Below are positions 22,849 through 33,985 of a stretch of 64,000 bases of DNA, piece by piece. Under the pieces are notes generated by a model. The model ran no database searches. It was not told the origin of the DNA and worked only from the letters and a program-made list of their open reading frames with translations. Location: assembly GCA_019925795.1 (NCBI GenBank), contig CM034313.1, positions 88,691,663 to 88,755,662 of the forward strand. Direction: 5' to 3'. The stretch is from Dendrobium chrysotoxum. Lineage: Eukaryota > Streptophyta > Magnoliopsida > Asparagales > Orchidaceae. The position numbers and the translations under genes are program-made. Position 1 is the stretch's first letter; the number at the start of each line of letters is the position of its first letter.

Positions 22849-24702
22849 TCAAAATGGTTGATCTAAATCAAAGTCTGGGACCCACTTTAACTGTAAACTT
22901 AGTCCATTGACGACATCATATATCTCATCAGATCTGAAATGTAACCTATCACCTACCAAGAACTTGTGTAATCTATCATCCAATTCTATCCAACTATATG
23001 CAGCTAGCTTCTGCACATTTTTGCTCTTCATAAGCTTTCTCATAGTCCTTGCTTCCTCCCATTGGCCGGCATCAGCACACAAATTTGAGAAAAGAACATA
23101 ATTTGCTGAGTTTTCAGGCTCCAATTTCAATAGCTTCTCCATTGAGATCTTTGCAAGCTCAACATTTGAATGAATTCTACATGCACTAAGCAGTGTTCCC
23201 CAAATGACTACATTGGGTTCCATCTCCATCTCACAAATGAATTTGAAAGCATGTTCCACCCTTCCAGATCGGCAGAAAAGATCAACTATACACGCACAAT
23301 GTTCAACCTTTGGCACAATGTTATGCTCTGATCTCATACTTCGAAAGAATTTGAGTCCTAAATCAACCAATCCCGCATGAGTACAAGCAGTTAGCAGTCC
23401 AACAAAAGTTATCTCATTTGGTTTTAGGCTCCCTTCAATCATCTTATAATAGAGATTTATTGCATCCTCTGCAAGCCCATTGTAGGCCAAACCCCCTATA
23501 ATTGAGTTCCATGATATGATATCCTTCAAAGACATCTCATTGAAAACTCGACAAGCTTTTTGGATATTTCCACATTTTGCATACATATCAAGAAGCGCAG
23601 AGTTAACATAAACACTGGAATTAAAACTCATGCTCTCAACATAGCTTCCAATACGCTCTCCAACCTCCACAGAACCCAATTGGGCACAGGCAGACAAAAC
23701 ACTTACAAGAGTAACTTCATTAGGATCACAGCACTCAAACTGCATCTTCTCAAAGAGCTCTAAAGCCTCATTTGATCTCCCATTTTGAGCATAGCCAGCA
23801 ATCATGGCACTCCATGCAACAACATCTCTATGATCCATCTGATCAAACTCCAGTCGTGCCTCATCAACAGCTCCACACTTCACATACATTTCCAAAATTG
23901 CAGTCCGAACAATCAAACTAGTTCTTGAATGGTGATCATCAATCAATTTTCTAACCTTCAGTCCTGTTTCCAAGTCAGCTAGTTTTGCACATATTGATAG
24001 AACTATCACAATTGTGATCTCATTCGTTTGAAATCCTTCTTCACGCATCCTTTCAAATAATCTCAAGGCTTCATCAAAATTCCCTTGATGTGCATAGCAA
24101 GTTATAATTGTATTCCACGAGGAAGCAGTCCTCTGCGTCATTTCATCAAATAGATGCCGTGCAGCCACAACATTACCAGATTTAGAATACCCAGATATCA
24201 AACAGTTGTAAGGAACTGGATCCTTACCAACAATCTCGTCAAAGGCTCTTTGAGCTGAACATATATCATCATTTTTGACGTAAAAATCTATCAAGGCCGA
24301 TTGGATAAATACATTGGAGAAAAATCCAAGCTTCCGAACAAGTGAATGGACTTGTTTTCCAGCATCCAACACAGCTAATGACGCACAAGCTTTAAGCACA
24401 GATGGGATTGAAAAAAAGGTTACTTGGATATTCTTACGGTGTGAAAGAAAGAAAATTTCTAGTGCTTCGCCGTGCAAAGATAACTTGGAGTGTGCGGACA
24501 AAATAGAATTGGAAAGAAATGAGTCTGGCTGGGGTATAGAGTCGAACACTTGACGGGCATAGTGGATGGTGGATTGTTTCAGTAGAAGTCTGAGGAAGAC
24601 GTGAGTTAGACTAGGGCACGCCCTGGTGATGAGGGCGTGAATTTGCCTTAGGTGGTGGATAGGAGTTGAAGCTTGGAGAAGAGAGATGAGGCGATGTTCC
24701 AT
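22849..24702 (-). CDS. PLS-class pentatricopeptide repeat protein, E/E+ subgroup, intronless
   Basis: A single 617-aa open frame. After an N-terminal region (MEHRLISLLQASTPIHHLRQ) the protein is tandem PPR motifs of P, L and S types, with hallmark segments such as YNCLISGYSKSG, SWNTIITCYAHQGNFDEAL, AWSAMIAGYAQNGRSNEAL and SWNSIIGGLAYNGLAEDA. From about residue 499 (VIWGTLLSACRIH) it has an E domain, followed by an E+-like stretch (about 576-605, YSWIELDDRLHKFLVGD). It ends without a DYW deaminase domain. Family knowledge: such proteins bind organellar RNA and often direct C-to-U editing with a DYW partner supplied in trans. Intronless structure is normal for PPR genes. No unequivocal transit peptide can be read by eye, but organellar targeting is expected. 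The specific RNA target is unknown. Confidence 0.95.
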   Translation of the reverse strand: MEHRLISLLQASTPIHHLRQIHALITRACPSLTHVFLRLLLKQSTIHYARQVFDSIPQPDSFLSNSILSAHSKLSLHGEALEIFFLSHRKNIQVTFFSIPSVLKACASLAVLDAGKQVHSLVRKLGFFSNVFIQSALIDFYVKNDDICSAQRAFDEIVGKDPVPYNCLISGYSKSGNVVAARHLFDEMTQRTASSWNTIITCYAHQGNFDEALRLFERMREEGFQTNEITIVIVLSICAKLADLETGLKVRKLIDDHHSRTSLIVRTAILEMYVKCGAVDEARLEFDQMDHRDVVAWSAMIAGYAQNGRSNEALELFEKMQFECCDPNEVTLVSVLSACAQLGSVEVGERIGSYVESMSFNSSVYVNSALLDMYAKCGNIQKACRVFNEMSLKDIISWNSIIGGLAYNGLAEDAINLYYKMIEGSLKPNEITFVGLLTACTHAGLVDLGLKFFRSMRSEHNIVPKVEHCACIVDLFCRSGRVEHAFKFICEMEMEPNVVIWGTLLSACRIHSNVELAKISMEKLLKLEPENSANYVLFSNLCADAGQWEEARTMRKLMKSKNVQKLAAYSWIELDDRLHKFLVGDRLHFRSDEIYDVVNGLSLQLKWVPDFDLDQPF

Positions 24703-25468
24703 CTTGAACGCAAGAACTATTGGGCATCTCTACAGGCTTGTTCTTGGAGGGAAAAATAGAATGGATAGTAGCCGTTGAAACTTGAAAAGCAGAAGCATTT
24801 GAAGTGGAGGGTATACTACGTCTTCATGGAAGAAGAAACACGAAAAAGACGATAAGAAGCGTGGATTATAACGATGTATTACGTGTTGACAAACACGACG
24901 CCGCGTTGATGAGTTTCCAACTCTATATACATGGTGCCAACCAAGATTCCAAAACTCTGATCGGAAACGGAGAGGTGAAGGGTTAAATGACATCTGAGCT
25001 GGTTGGATAGGATGATATAATAAATATGAAATTTATTTAAATAAAATTTAAATGAAAGAATAATTATATAATATATTAATAATATAAATTTTTGATTAAA
25101 AAATAAATTAAATTCACACATTAATAATATCTTATATAACTTTAAATTTAAACATATTCAATTTTTAAATTTAATAAAAATTTAGCTTATATATAAATTA
25201 TATATTTAATATAAATTATTATTAATTTATATTATATATTTAGATATAATTTACTCCTATAAAATACATATTAAAGTTATATTATAAATTTATATTTATA
25301 AATTATTAAGGTTAGATAATTTATTATTAATGAATATATAATTAAGTAACTTTTATAGTACATAAATAATAAATTAAATATATAATTTATTTAATATTAT
25401 TAATTAAAAATAAATGCTATTTACATCATAAAAAGTTTATTAAAAATATATGTTTTAAAATATATAGT
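24703..25468. other. PPR upstream region and AT-rich spacer
   Basis: Positions 24703-24990 should hold the PPR 5' UTR and promoter (minus strand). From about 25015 to 25465 the DNA is almost pure A/T with TATATAATTTATT words and no recognisable feature. Confidence 0.45.
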
Positions 25469-25571
25469 TGATACGTCATCAAAAAATTATCTTGATCGGG
25501 CACGAATCTCGAGGAAAAACTCAAGTTGGAAACTTCAAAAATTATTTCGGAGACCATTTAAACTCCGATTT
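25469..25571 (+). mobile_element. Truncated 5' end of a Tat-type LTR
   Basis: The first 103 bp of the family LTR (TGATACGTCATC to CTCCGATTT) on the plus strand, then abrupt change into antisense U6 snRNA sequence. The junction shares CGATTT between LTR and U6. Confidence 0.9.
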
Positions 25572-25597
25572 ATGCGTGTCATCCTTGCGCAGGGGCC

Positions 25598-25629
<32 letters not shown>

Positions 25630-25633
25630 TCGG
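25566..25633 (-). pseudogene. U6: U6 snRNA fragment (about nt 17-84) fused to LTR sequence
   Basis: On the minus strand these 68 bases run from CCGATAAAATTGGAACG through GCATGGCCCCTGCGCAAGG to CACGCATAAATCG. By comparison with plant U6 as I remember it, this is an uninterrupted match to nucleotides 17-84. Missing are the 5' stem-loop (GTCCCTTCGGGGACAT) and the 3' tail after AAATCG. No U6 promoter (upstream sequence element or TATA at fixed spacing) is present, so it is a processed or template-switched fragment, not an expressed gene. Confidence 0.9.
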
Positions 25634-25701
25634 GAACACGACCTGCTCTTAAGCAGTTCTTGAAGACAAGCGGACAGAGCAAACAACCAGAGAAGGAAAA
25701 T
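25634..25701. other. Unassigned 68-bp filler between U6 fragment and LTR
   Basis: GAACACGACCTGCTC and following sequence belong neither to U6 nor to the LTR. It is either original flank or a third template piece. Source not recognised. Confidence 0.4.
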
Positions 25702-26700
25702 TGTTGCGGACTCAAATATACGCGGCGATAGATTTTAATTTTCCGTCTCAGCGTTGTACGTATATCTAGCACACAAACAGAATCGAAATAGTAACACCAG
25801 GATTTTTACGTGGAAAACCCTGGAAAGGGAAAAAACCACGGGGCCACGCCCAGTTGAAAGAGTTCCACTAGTGTTGTTTGAAGTACACGCGGCTGATTCG
25901 TCCTTTAAATTCAGGACGATCAGATTACAATGAGTATCAGTTACAAGGACAAGCAGAGTTCCAACGTCACTTGAGTGTCCGGTAGAATTCTGGCGTCACT
26001 TGGAAAGAAGTCCGGCGTCACTCGGGCGTCAGGTAGAATTCCAGCGTCGGGCAGAATTTCGACGTTGCTCCCGTGTCGGGCAGAGCTCCGACGTCCCTCG
26101 GGCGCCTGGTGGTGCTTCGGTGGTGTTCCGGCGGTGTTCCGGCGGTGGTCGAGGAGGAGTTATTCCCTCCTGGGCTTCTCTTCTCTTCCTTCTCTTCTTG
26201 GCTTGGGTCCTCTCTTAAGAGAAATGAGGTGCTATTTATAGTTTTTCTGGAGTGGCATAGCCCGTAAATATGTGAGGGATCAAGGGCAAATAAGGAGTGA
26301 TCCGGATGAACAGTCGATATTGAATCCCTTGATCATGAACCGTTTATCAAGCATTTGAAGGTCTTAATGATATCAGAATTTTGCGATCTTGGACTCGTTG
26401 GATTCGTCTCGTCGAGCCGCTCGATTCGAGTATAAGCTCGTAAAAATCGGAGACCGTTTGGTAACTCAAATTGCTGTTTGATGCTTCTAACAGCACTTCG
26501 GGTACTTGATTTGGACTCACTTGGGCTCGGATTGAGTCGAATTTGGTGTCGTTGGATTCGTATTTCCGAGACGCTCAGTTCGACTATAAGTTTGCTGAAA
26601 TCGGAGTTTAAATGGTCTCCAAAATAATTTTTGAAGTTTCCAACTTGAGTTTTTCCTCGAGATTCGTGCCCGATCAAGATAATTTTTTGATGACGTATCA
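25702..26700 (-). mobile_element. LTR (3' LTR of gag-only copy A)
   Basis: A complete 999-bp LTR in reverse orientation, plus-strand ends TGTTGCGGACTC and TGACGTATCA. On the minus strand it is preceded by the polypurine tract ATAGGGGGGCAAC (26701 upward), so it is the 3' LTR of the minus-strand unit at 26701-29483. A sense TATAAATA element is present as in the other LTRs. Confidence 0.9.
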
Positions 26701-26993
26701 GTTGCCCCCCTATTTTTGGACGTCAAAGCTCCAGGAGTCCAAAAATATATGTGTCGGCTTTTGATGTATTATTAATCTGAACGAATGTGAGAGACATCCT
26801 TTTAGGATGTTTGACATATCTGAGACTGTAAGTCAAAGCCCTTGCTTGATGACGTTAAGGGAAGATGTTAGATTAAATCTCCCCAAGAATGATCTTCCAA
26901 TGATTGGGATACAAGACACCTTCCAATGACATTTGACCTATATGAGGTTGTATGTCAGAGCCCTACTCAATGACGTTAACCTGTATAGGAGTG

Positions 26994-27508
26994 GTCGAGG
27001 AAATCCACCAAGGATGTGAGACCTATCCGAGGTTGTATGTCAGAGCCCTGCTCGACGACGTTAACCTTTATGGAAGAGGTTGAGAGAATCCACCAAGGAT
27101 GTGAGACCTATCCGAGGTTGTATGTCGGAGCCTTTGCTCAACGACGTTAACCTGTATGGAAGAGGTTGAGAGAATCCACCAAGGATGTGAGACCTATCCG
27201 AGGTTGTATGTCGGAGCCTTTGCTCGACGACGTTAACCTGTATGGAAGAGGTCGAGAGAATCCACCAAGGATGTGAGACCTATCCGAGGTTGTATGTCGG
27301 AGCCTTTGCTCGACGACGTTAACCTGTATGGAAGAGGTCGAGAGAATCCACCAAGGATGTGAGACCTATCCGAGGTTGTATGTCGGAGCCTTTGCTCGAC
27401 GACGTTAACCTGTATGGAAGAGGTCGAGAGAATCCACCAAGGATGTGAGACCTATCCGAGGTTGTATGTCGGAGCCTTTGCTCGACGACGTTAACCTGTG
27501 TGGAAGAG
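26994..27508 (-). repeat. 86-bp tandem repeat, six units (copy A)
   Basis: Units start at 26994, 27079, 27165, 27251, 27337 and 27423, spaced 85-86 bp, each with AATCCACCAAGGATGTGAGA and CGACGACGTTAACCTG. The inner units are almost identical. They lie in the 3' non-coding part of the gag-only element. Open frames through them reflect the repeat, not a protein. Confidence 0.95.
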
Positions 27509-27860
27509 GTCAAATCGAATCCCCCTGGGATTGATCATCCAGTGATTGAGACACAATAAAGATTGTGTATTTCTCGAATCAAGGATAAAGAGACTATATT
27601 TGTCAGTAGTTTTTCATTGTCATTTATATTCTTTTTAAAGAAAGAGACAATATTAAAACTGGACGAACAACACATTATATTACTGTAAGACAATACAATA
27701 ATTCCCTTGTACAATAAAAGAGATACATATAGGGACAACCACATCATTTGACTTGGTAGAAATACTAAGGACATTAGAGTGACATCCTACTTATCATAGA
27801 AGAGATACACGATGACACATGACAAGTAGTATTACTAATACAACTACACAAAGTGCGTGG

Positions 27861-29432
27861 TCATTCAATCTCGCCAACCATTTGAATATTATTCAACTGT
27901 TGTCTTTGTTGTTGTTGATTTTGCCCCCCAATGGGGCGAGCTTCTTCTCGGGTAGGTGGGTTCCCAATAAACTGTCGAAGATAGCCCTGGCGGATAAGTC
28001 TTTCAATCTCATCCTTAAGTTGCCAACATGCTTCAGTAGTGTGGCCACGACTACGATGAAAGTGACAATACTGATCTTGATTTCCTGTATTTGGCTTCAA
28101 AGGATGCGGCCATTTCACTTTGTCCTGATCTTGAATCGCCATTAACACATTTGCTCGAGATGTGTTGAGCGGAGTGTACTCTTTCTCCTGTCGAGATTCT
28201 CGTTGTGGTAATGGGGGCCTAGAAGGTAGATTGCTATTCCCTTGCTTTTTCCATTGTGATGAGGGAATTTCCACCTCAGGTGCTCCCTTGCGCTTCCCAG
28301 TGGTTTGCTCGAACTGTTTTCTATGAGCATTTATTTCCTCATCTGCAGATATCTGCGCCTCCACATGATGGATCAGATCGGCATATGAATGAACAGTGTC
28401 GCGCATTAGTGCCGAATAGAAAGGACCAGGATGAAGGCCTCCAAGGAAGACCCCTCGGAGCAATTCTGGGTTTAGTCCTGGAATCTGTCGTGCCTCGGTG
28501 GAAAATCGCTGAAAGTACTCTTTTAACGATTCTCCCTCGTTTTGACGAGTCCCGGAGAGGTGGGAAGAATCTTTAGCAATTCTTCGATTGGCTACAAACT
28601 GTTCAACGAAGGCTTTGGCCAATTTGACGAATGAAGGGATCGTTCCAGATGGAAGAGAATAGAACCATGTTCGCGCCTGTCCTTTGAGTGTAGCAGGAAA
28701 AACCTGACATAGGAGGGCATCAGAAGCTCACTGAATATGCATGATGGTTCTGTAATGATCGATGTGCTCGTACGGGTCGGATGTCCCGTCGTAGGAATCG
28801 ATGCTTGGTAGTTTAAATCCTGCCGGAATAGCGTGTTGAAGAATAGCTTCTGTCAAGGGTGACGACTCCTGCAAGTCCCACTGACGAAGGGGTTACCTTA
28901 TGCCTCCTGTAGGGAACTCTTCTCGGACCAATCGTCGCAGTTCGTGGCGAAGGGCATTGCGAGGGAGCTCAGAAATGTGTGGTCGGGCTAACTCTTCGGG
29001 GAGGTTCAAAGGAATACGAGGTTGCCAACCTGTGTGCGAAGGATGGGTAGAACTTGATGTATCAGCCAGTTCATTATCTTGATGCGACTGCGAACGCCTC
29101 CTGAGTGGAGGAAGAGGAATCTCGTCTTGAAGATGTTCGATTTGAACAGCTTCGACACGTGGTGGATCTCGAGGGAGAAGAACCTCCTCCTGAGGTGCTA
29201 GGGTCGGTTGTCGAGTCTCTCGCAAGAGTTGTAGGATCTCGTTTTGAGATTCTTCCATCTTTTGAATTCTCTCTTCTAGGGAGGGTCCCGAGGTCCCTTC
29301 TCCAGGTGCGTTTTGCCCCCCGGGGTATAAAGAGGCAGATATCGGGCGTCTATGATTCATAGACTGATTCCTGGATTGATGAGAGTGAGAGCGTGAGGCT
29401 CCTATGAGGCGACTGCTACGCCTGTTGACCAT
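27861..29432 (-). pseudogene. gag of gag-only retrotransposon, copy A (two in-frame stops)
   Basis: One reading frame of about 524 codons from MVNRRSSRLIGASRSHSH to MVGEIE. Domains: a basic N terminus; a capsid-type Retrotrans_gag domain with YADLIHHVEAQISADEE; and a knuckle-like CHFHRSRGHTTEAC (C-x2-H-x4-H-x4-C). In-frame stops at 28893-28895 (TAA) and near 28728 (TGA) correspond to CAA and CGA in sister copies, both C-to-T changes. Unlike the pol-bearing element, the frame ends with TGA directly after GEIE, and no protease or polymerase follows. Gag would form virus-like particles for packaging the element's RNA. Confidence 0.88.
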
Positions 29433-29483
29433 CGTAGCAATACTTGAAGTTGTGGGATAAGATTCCCACAGACGACGCCAAAC

Positions 29484-30230
29484 AATGAGTATCAGTTACA
29501 AGGACAAGCAGAGTTCCGACGTCACTTGAGTGTCCGGTAGAATTCTGGCGTCACTTGGAAAGAAGTCCGGCGTCACTCGGGCGTCAGGTAGAATTCCAGC
29601 GTCGGGCAGAATTTCGACGTTGCTCCCGTGTCGGGCAGAGCTCCGGCGTCCCTCGGGCGCCTGGTGGTGCTTCGGTGGTGTTCCGGCGGTGTTCCGGCGG
29701 TGGTCGAGGAGTTATTCCCTCCTGGGCTTCTCTTCTCTTCCTTCTCTTCTTGGCTTGGGTCCTCTCTTAAGAGAAATGAGGTGCTATTTATAGTTTTTCT
29801 GGAGTGGCATAGCCCGTAAATATATGAGGGATCAAGGGCAAATAAGGAGTGATCCGGATGAACGGTCGATATTGAATCCCTTGATCGTGAACCGTTTATC
29901 AAGCATCTTAAGGTCTTAATGGTATCAGAATTCTGTGATCTTGGACTCTTTGGATTTGTCTCGTCGAGCCGCTCGATTCGACTATAAGCTCGTCAAAATC
30001 GGAGACCGTTTGGTAACTCAAATTGCTGTTTGATGCTTCCAATGGCGCTTCGGGTACTTGGTTTGGACTCATTTAGGCTCGGATTAAGTCGAATTTGGTG
30101 TCGTTGGGTTCGTATTTCCGAGATGCTCAGTTCGACTATAAGCTTGCTGAAATCGGAGTTTAAATGGTCTCCGAAATAATTTTTGAAGTTTCCAACTTGA
30201 GTTTTTTCTCGAGATTCGTGCCCGATCAAG
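29484..30230 (-). mobile_element. Truncated LTR shared by two minus-strand gag-only units
   Basis: Matches the family LTR but lacks about 230 bp of the R/U5 end (joined to the leader at GCCAAAC|AATGAG) and about the first 22 bp of U3 (ending at CCCGATCAAG). It lies between gag unit A below and unit B above, so it served as 5' LTR of A and 3' LTR of B. The leader at 29461-29483 has a mutated primer-binding site (TGGCGTCGTC on the minus strand). Confidence 0.85.
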
Positions 30231-30880
30231 AGACGCGTCCGCGCGTGGAACCGCGCGGTTACCATTTTTTTAAATTTTTTTTTTAAAGTGGGGCCCACAC
30301 AAAACAAAAAAAATCCAAAAAATTTAAAAAAATTCCGAAAAAATTCCGAAAAATTCAGAAAAATTCGAACTTCCTTCTAGATGCCCTCTCCCTCCAATTT
30401 TTAAATTTTTCCCCCCCTTTTCACCCTTTTCTCTTCCTATAAAACCCCCCTTAGGGTAGGAGGAAAATTGCACCTTCTCTACTCTTCTCCCTCTCCTTCT
30501 AGCTTTTGGCATTTTGAGGCCTTCCGCTATTTTTGAGTGGATGATTTTCCCCACTCGACTCGGCGCCCCTCTCTTTGCGCAGAAGTTAGCGGCTTTCTCT
30601 CTTCTCCCCTCTAGCTTCTGGCATTTTTAGGCCTTCCGTTGTTTTTGAGTAGGTGACTTTCCCCACTCGACTCGGCGCCCCTCTCTTTGAACGGAAGTTA
30701 GCGGCTTTCTCCCTTCTCCCCTCTAGCTTCTGGCATTTTGAGGCCTTCCGCTGTTTTTGAGTATGTGACTTTCCCCACTCAACTTGGCGCCCCTCTCTTT
30801 GCGCAGAAGTTAGCCGCTTCCCCTTTTTAGGAAGGGAAGCGAAATGGGAGTTAGAATTTCTCTTTTTTAAGAGATCATGT
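30231..30880 (+). repeat. 112-bp repeat leader and TATA box (copy B)
   Basis: Opposite in orientation to gag copy B. A TATA box TATAAAA at 30438-30444 is followed by three to four repeats of about 112 bp (GTTAGCGGC landmarks at 30585 and 30697) carrying CTTCTGGCATTTT and GGCGCCCCTCTCTTTG. The same module appears reversed at 33988, 43835 and 49500. It matches the promoter and leader of the antisense ORF in the full-length element, but no such ORF follows here. Positions 30231-30340 are a GC-rich then poly(A/T) stretch. Confidence 0.75.
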
Positions 30881-31700
30881 GGAGGTGAGATGTTAGTCGG
30901 AGGGAGTCTGAAGATGGTCGGAAGTCAGATTTCGGGAAGAAGTACAGCGTCGGGTAGAACTCCGACGAAAATCCGTTGGCGGGGAGAAGTCCCACGACGG
31001 GTAGAACTTTGGTGTTGGGTAGAAGCCCGACAAACATCCGATGATGGGCAGAAGTCTGACCAAGTGGGGAGCAGAAGGAGAGAGTTCAAGGGTGCTGCTA
31101 CCAGCAGTTGAACGAGAAGCCGATGATGGCTGATATGAAGTAAAGAGCCGCCGATAAACATCAGGCGAAGGGCTGATGATGACAAGTGCCATTTTGCTAA
31201 GGCAATATGTATCCAAACTGAAGTATGTCGACATCAGATATTACTGAATCAAGGGACCGAAGTAGTGTGATATGCCAATATTCTGGCAATACACTAACAC
31301 TATCAACTGAGTTGAGGTCTGATGATGATCCAGTTATGTCATTTCCTTAAAGGAGCAGTTGTAGGAGATGCTTGCGTGCAGTAAGGGAGAAGTCACTTAA
31401 ATCCACCAAGGATATTTGACTGTGTTAAAGTTACTTGTTGCTTGATGATACTAGCTTGTATGAATGTCACCAGTGTACCTTTTGATTTCAACTTCTGGTG
31501 AGAAGAAATGTATATTTGAATCTGAATTTATGTAACTCCAATGATATTGTATATGAAAATTTGTCCCCTAGAGGGAGCTGAATTGTTATTGCATCTGTAA
31601 GACATGCTTTGATATATCTGAGATTGTAAGTCAAAGCTCTTGCTTGATGATGTTAAGGGAAGATGTTAGATTAAATCTCCATAGGAATGGTCTTCCAATG
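30880..31700. other. 3' non-coding region of gag-only copy B
   Basis: 30890-31090 is a degenerate GTCGGGTAGAACTCCGACG-type repeat, homologous to 48890-49470. 31100-31700 matches 48300-48850 in reverse and shows no recognisable gene. Confidence 0.6.
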
Positions 31701-31791
31701 AATGAGATATAAGACATCCTCCTATGATGTTTGACCTATATGAAGTTGTATGTCAGAGCCCTACTCAATGACGTTAACCTGTATAGGAGAG

Positions 31792-32048
31792 GTCGAGGGA
31801 ATCCACCAAGGATGTGAGACCTATCCGAGGTTGTATGTCAGAGCCCTGCTCGATGACGTTAACTTATATGGAAGAAGTCGAGAGAATCCACTAAAGATGT
31901 GAGACCTATCCGAGGTTGTATGTCGGAGCCTTTGCTCGACGACGTTAACCTGTATGGAAGAGGTCGAGAGAATCCACCAAGGATGTGAGACCTATCCGAG
32001 GTTGTATGTCGGAGCCTTTGCTCGACGACGTTAACCTGTATGGAAGAG
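31792..32048 (-). repeat. 86-bp tandem repeat, three units (copy B)
   Basis: Unit starts at 31792, 31877 and 31963, same sequence as the six-unit array at 26994. The lower copy number marks this array as variable between copies of the element. Confidence 0.92.
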
Positions 32049-32400
32049 GTCGGATCGAATCCCCCTGGGATCGATCTTTTAATGATTGAGATGCAATAAA
32101 GACTGCGTATTTCTCAGATCATGGATAAAGATAATATATTTGTCAGTAGTTTTTCATTGTCATTTGTATTCTTTTCAAAGAAAAAAATAATATCAGAACT
32201 GGACGAACAACACATTATATTATTATAAGATAATACAATAGTTCCCTTGTACAATATAAGAGATACATATAGGGACAACCACATCATTTGACTTGGTAGA
32301 AATACTAAGGACATTAGAGTGACATCCTACTTATCATAGAAGAGATACACGATGACATATGACAAGTAGTATTACTAATACAACTACACAAAGTGCGTGG

Positions 32401-33960
32401 TCATTCAATCTTGCCAACCATTTGAATATTATTCAGCTGTTGTCTTTGTTGTTGTTGATTTTGCCTCCCAGTTGGACCAGTTTCATCTCGAGCAGGTGTG
32501 TTTTGGATGAACTGTCGAATATATCCTTGTCGGATCAACCTCTCGATCTCATCCTTGAGTTGCTTACAGGCTTCAGTAGTGTGTCCACGACTACGGTGGA
32601 AATAGCAATATTGCTCCTGGTTCCCAACATTCGGCTTCAAAGAATTAGGCCACTTGATATTTTCTTTATCTCGAATGGCCATTAGTATGTTGGTTCGAGT
32701 TGCATTGAGAGGCGTATACTCTTTTTCATGTCGGAACTCGTGTTGTGGTACTGGGGGTCTAGGAGATGAATTTTTCGTTCGTTGTAAAAATGAGTCCTCT
32801 ATTGTAGGGGCGTTCTTACGCTTTTTAATTGTTTGCTCAAATTGTTTCTTATGGGCATTGATAGCTTCATCCGCTGATATTTGTGCCTCCACACGATGGA
32901 TCAGATCGGCATATGAATGAACAGTGTCGCGCATAAGTGCCGAATAGAAAGGGCCAGGACGAAGACCTCCAAGAAAGACTCCTCTAAGCAATTCTGGGTC
33001 TACTCCTGGAATCTGTCGTGCCTCGGTGGAAAACCGCTGAAAATACTCTTTTAACGATTCTCCCTCGTTTTGACGAATCCCGGAGAGGTGGGAAGAATCC
33101 TTAGCAATTCTTCGATTGGCTACAAACTGTTCAACGAAGGCTTTGGCCAATTTGACGAATGAAGGGATCGTTCCGGATGGAAGAGAATAGAACCATGCTC
33201 GCGCCTGTCCTTTGAGTGTAGCAGGAAAAACCTGACATAGGAGGGCATCCGAAGCTCGCTGGATATGCATGATGGTTCTGTAATGATCGATGTGCTCGTA
33301 CGGGTCGGATGTCCCGTCGTAGGAATCAATGCTCGGTAGTTTAAATCCTGCCGGAATAACGTGTTGAAGAATAGCTTCTGTCAATGGTGACGACTCCTGC
33401 AAGTCCCACTGATGAAGGGGTTGCCTTATGCCTCCTGCAGGGAACTCTTCTCGGACCAATCGTCATAGTTCGTGGCGAAGGGCATTGCGAGGGAGCTCAG
33501 CAACGTGAGGTTGGGCTAGCTCCTCAGGGAGGTCTTGAGGAAGGCGAGATTGTCGACCTATGTGCGGAGGATCGGTAGAACTTGCTGTATCAGCCAGCTC
33601 GTTATCTTGATGTGACTGTGAACGCCTCCTGGGTGGAGGAAGAGGAATCTCAGCTTGAAGATGTTCGATTTGAACAGCTGCAACACGTGATGGATCTCGA
33701 GGGAGAAGAACCTCCTCTTGAGGTGCTAGGGTCGGTTGTCTAGTCTCTCGCAGGAGTTGTAGGATCTCGTTTTGAGATTCTTCCATCTTTCGAATTCTCT
33801 CTTCTAAGGAGGGTCCCGAGGTCCCTTCTCCAGGGGCGTTTTGCCCCCCGGGGTGAAAAGAGGTAGATACCGAGCGTCTATGATTTATAGATTGATTTTT
33901 GGACTGGTGGGAGTTGGAGCGAGAAGCTCCAATGATACGACTGCTGCGCCTGTTGACCAT
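32401..33960 (-). pseudogene. gag of gag-only retrotransposon, copy B (one stop, best preserved)
   Basis: One frame of about 520 codons from MVNRRSSRIIGASRSNSH to MVGKIE, interrupted by a single TGA at 33460-33462 where copies A and C have CGA. The capsid domain (LKLPS...YDGTSDPYEHI; QARAWFYSLPSGTIPSF; GVFLGGLRPGPFYSALMRD) and the knuckle CYFHRSRGHTTEAC are intact. As in A and C the frame stops right after the VGKIE/VGEIE residues with no protease or RT downstream. A start upstream of 33960 is open only because the inverted junction fuses leader to other sequence; the start used here is the one shared by all copies. Confidence 0.88.
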
Positions 33961-33981
33961 CGTAGCAATACTTGAAGTTGT

Positions 33982-33985
33982 GGGA
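33982..33985. other. Inverted junction with GGGA microhomology
   Basis: The reversed leader of gag copy B (ACTTGAAGTTGTGGGA) runs straight into plus-oriented 3' non-coding sequence (GGGAAAATCACCTACT). The four shared bases GGGA mark the switch between the minus-strand and plus-strand halves of the block. Confidence 0.8.

Noticed and set aside
22849..24702. PPR gene as a pseudogene or retrocopy
   Set aside because: The frame is intact over 617 codons with regular motifs; lack of introns is normal for this family.
25566..25633. Functional U6 snRNA gene
   Set aside because: Both ends are missing and no Pol III snRNA promoter elements precede it on the minus strand.
27319..27513. Repeated frame through the 86-bp array, and idea of a CRISPR-like or satellite array
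   Set aside because: Units are contiguous without spacers, lie within retrotransposon copies at a fixed place, and occur in low numbers; this is an internal transposon repeat.
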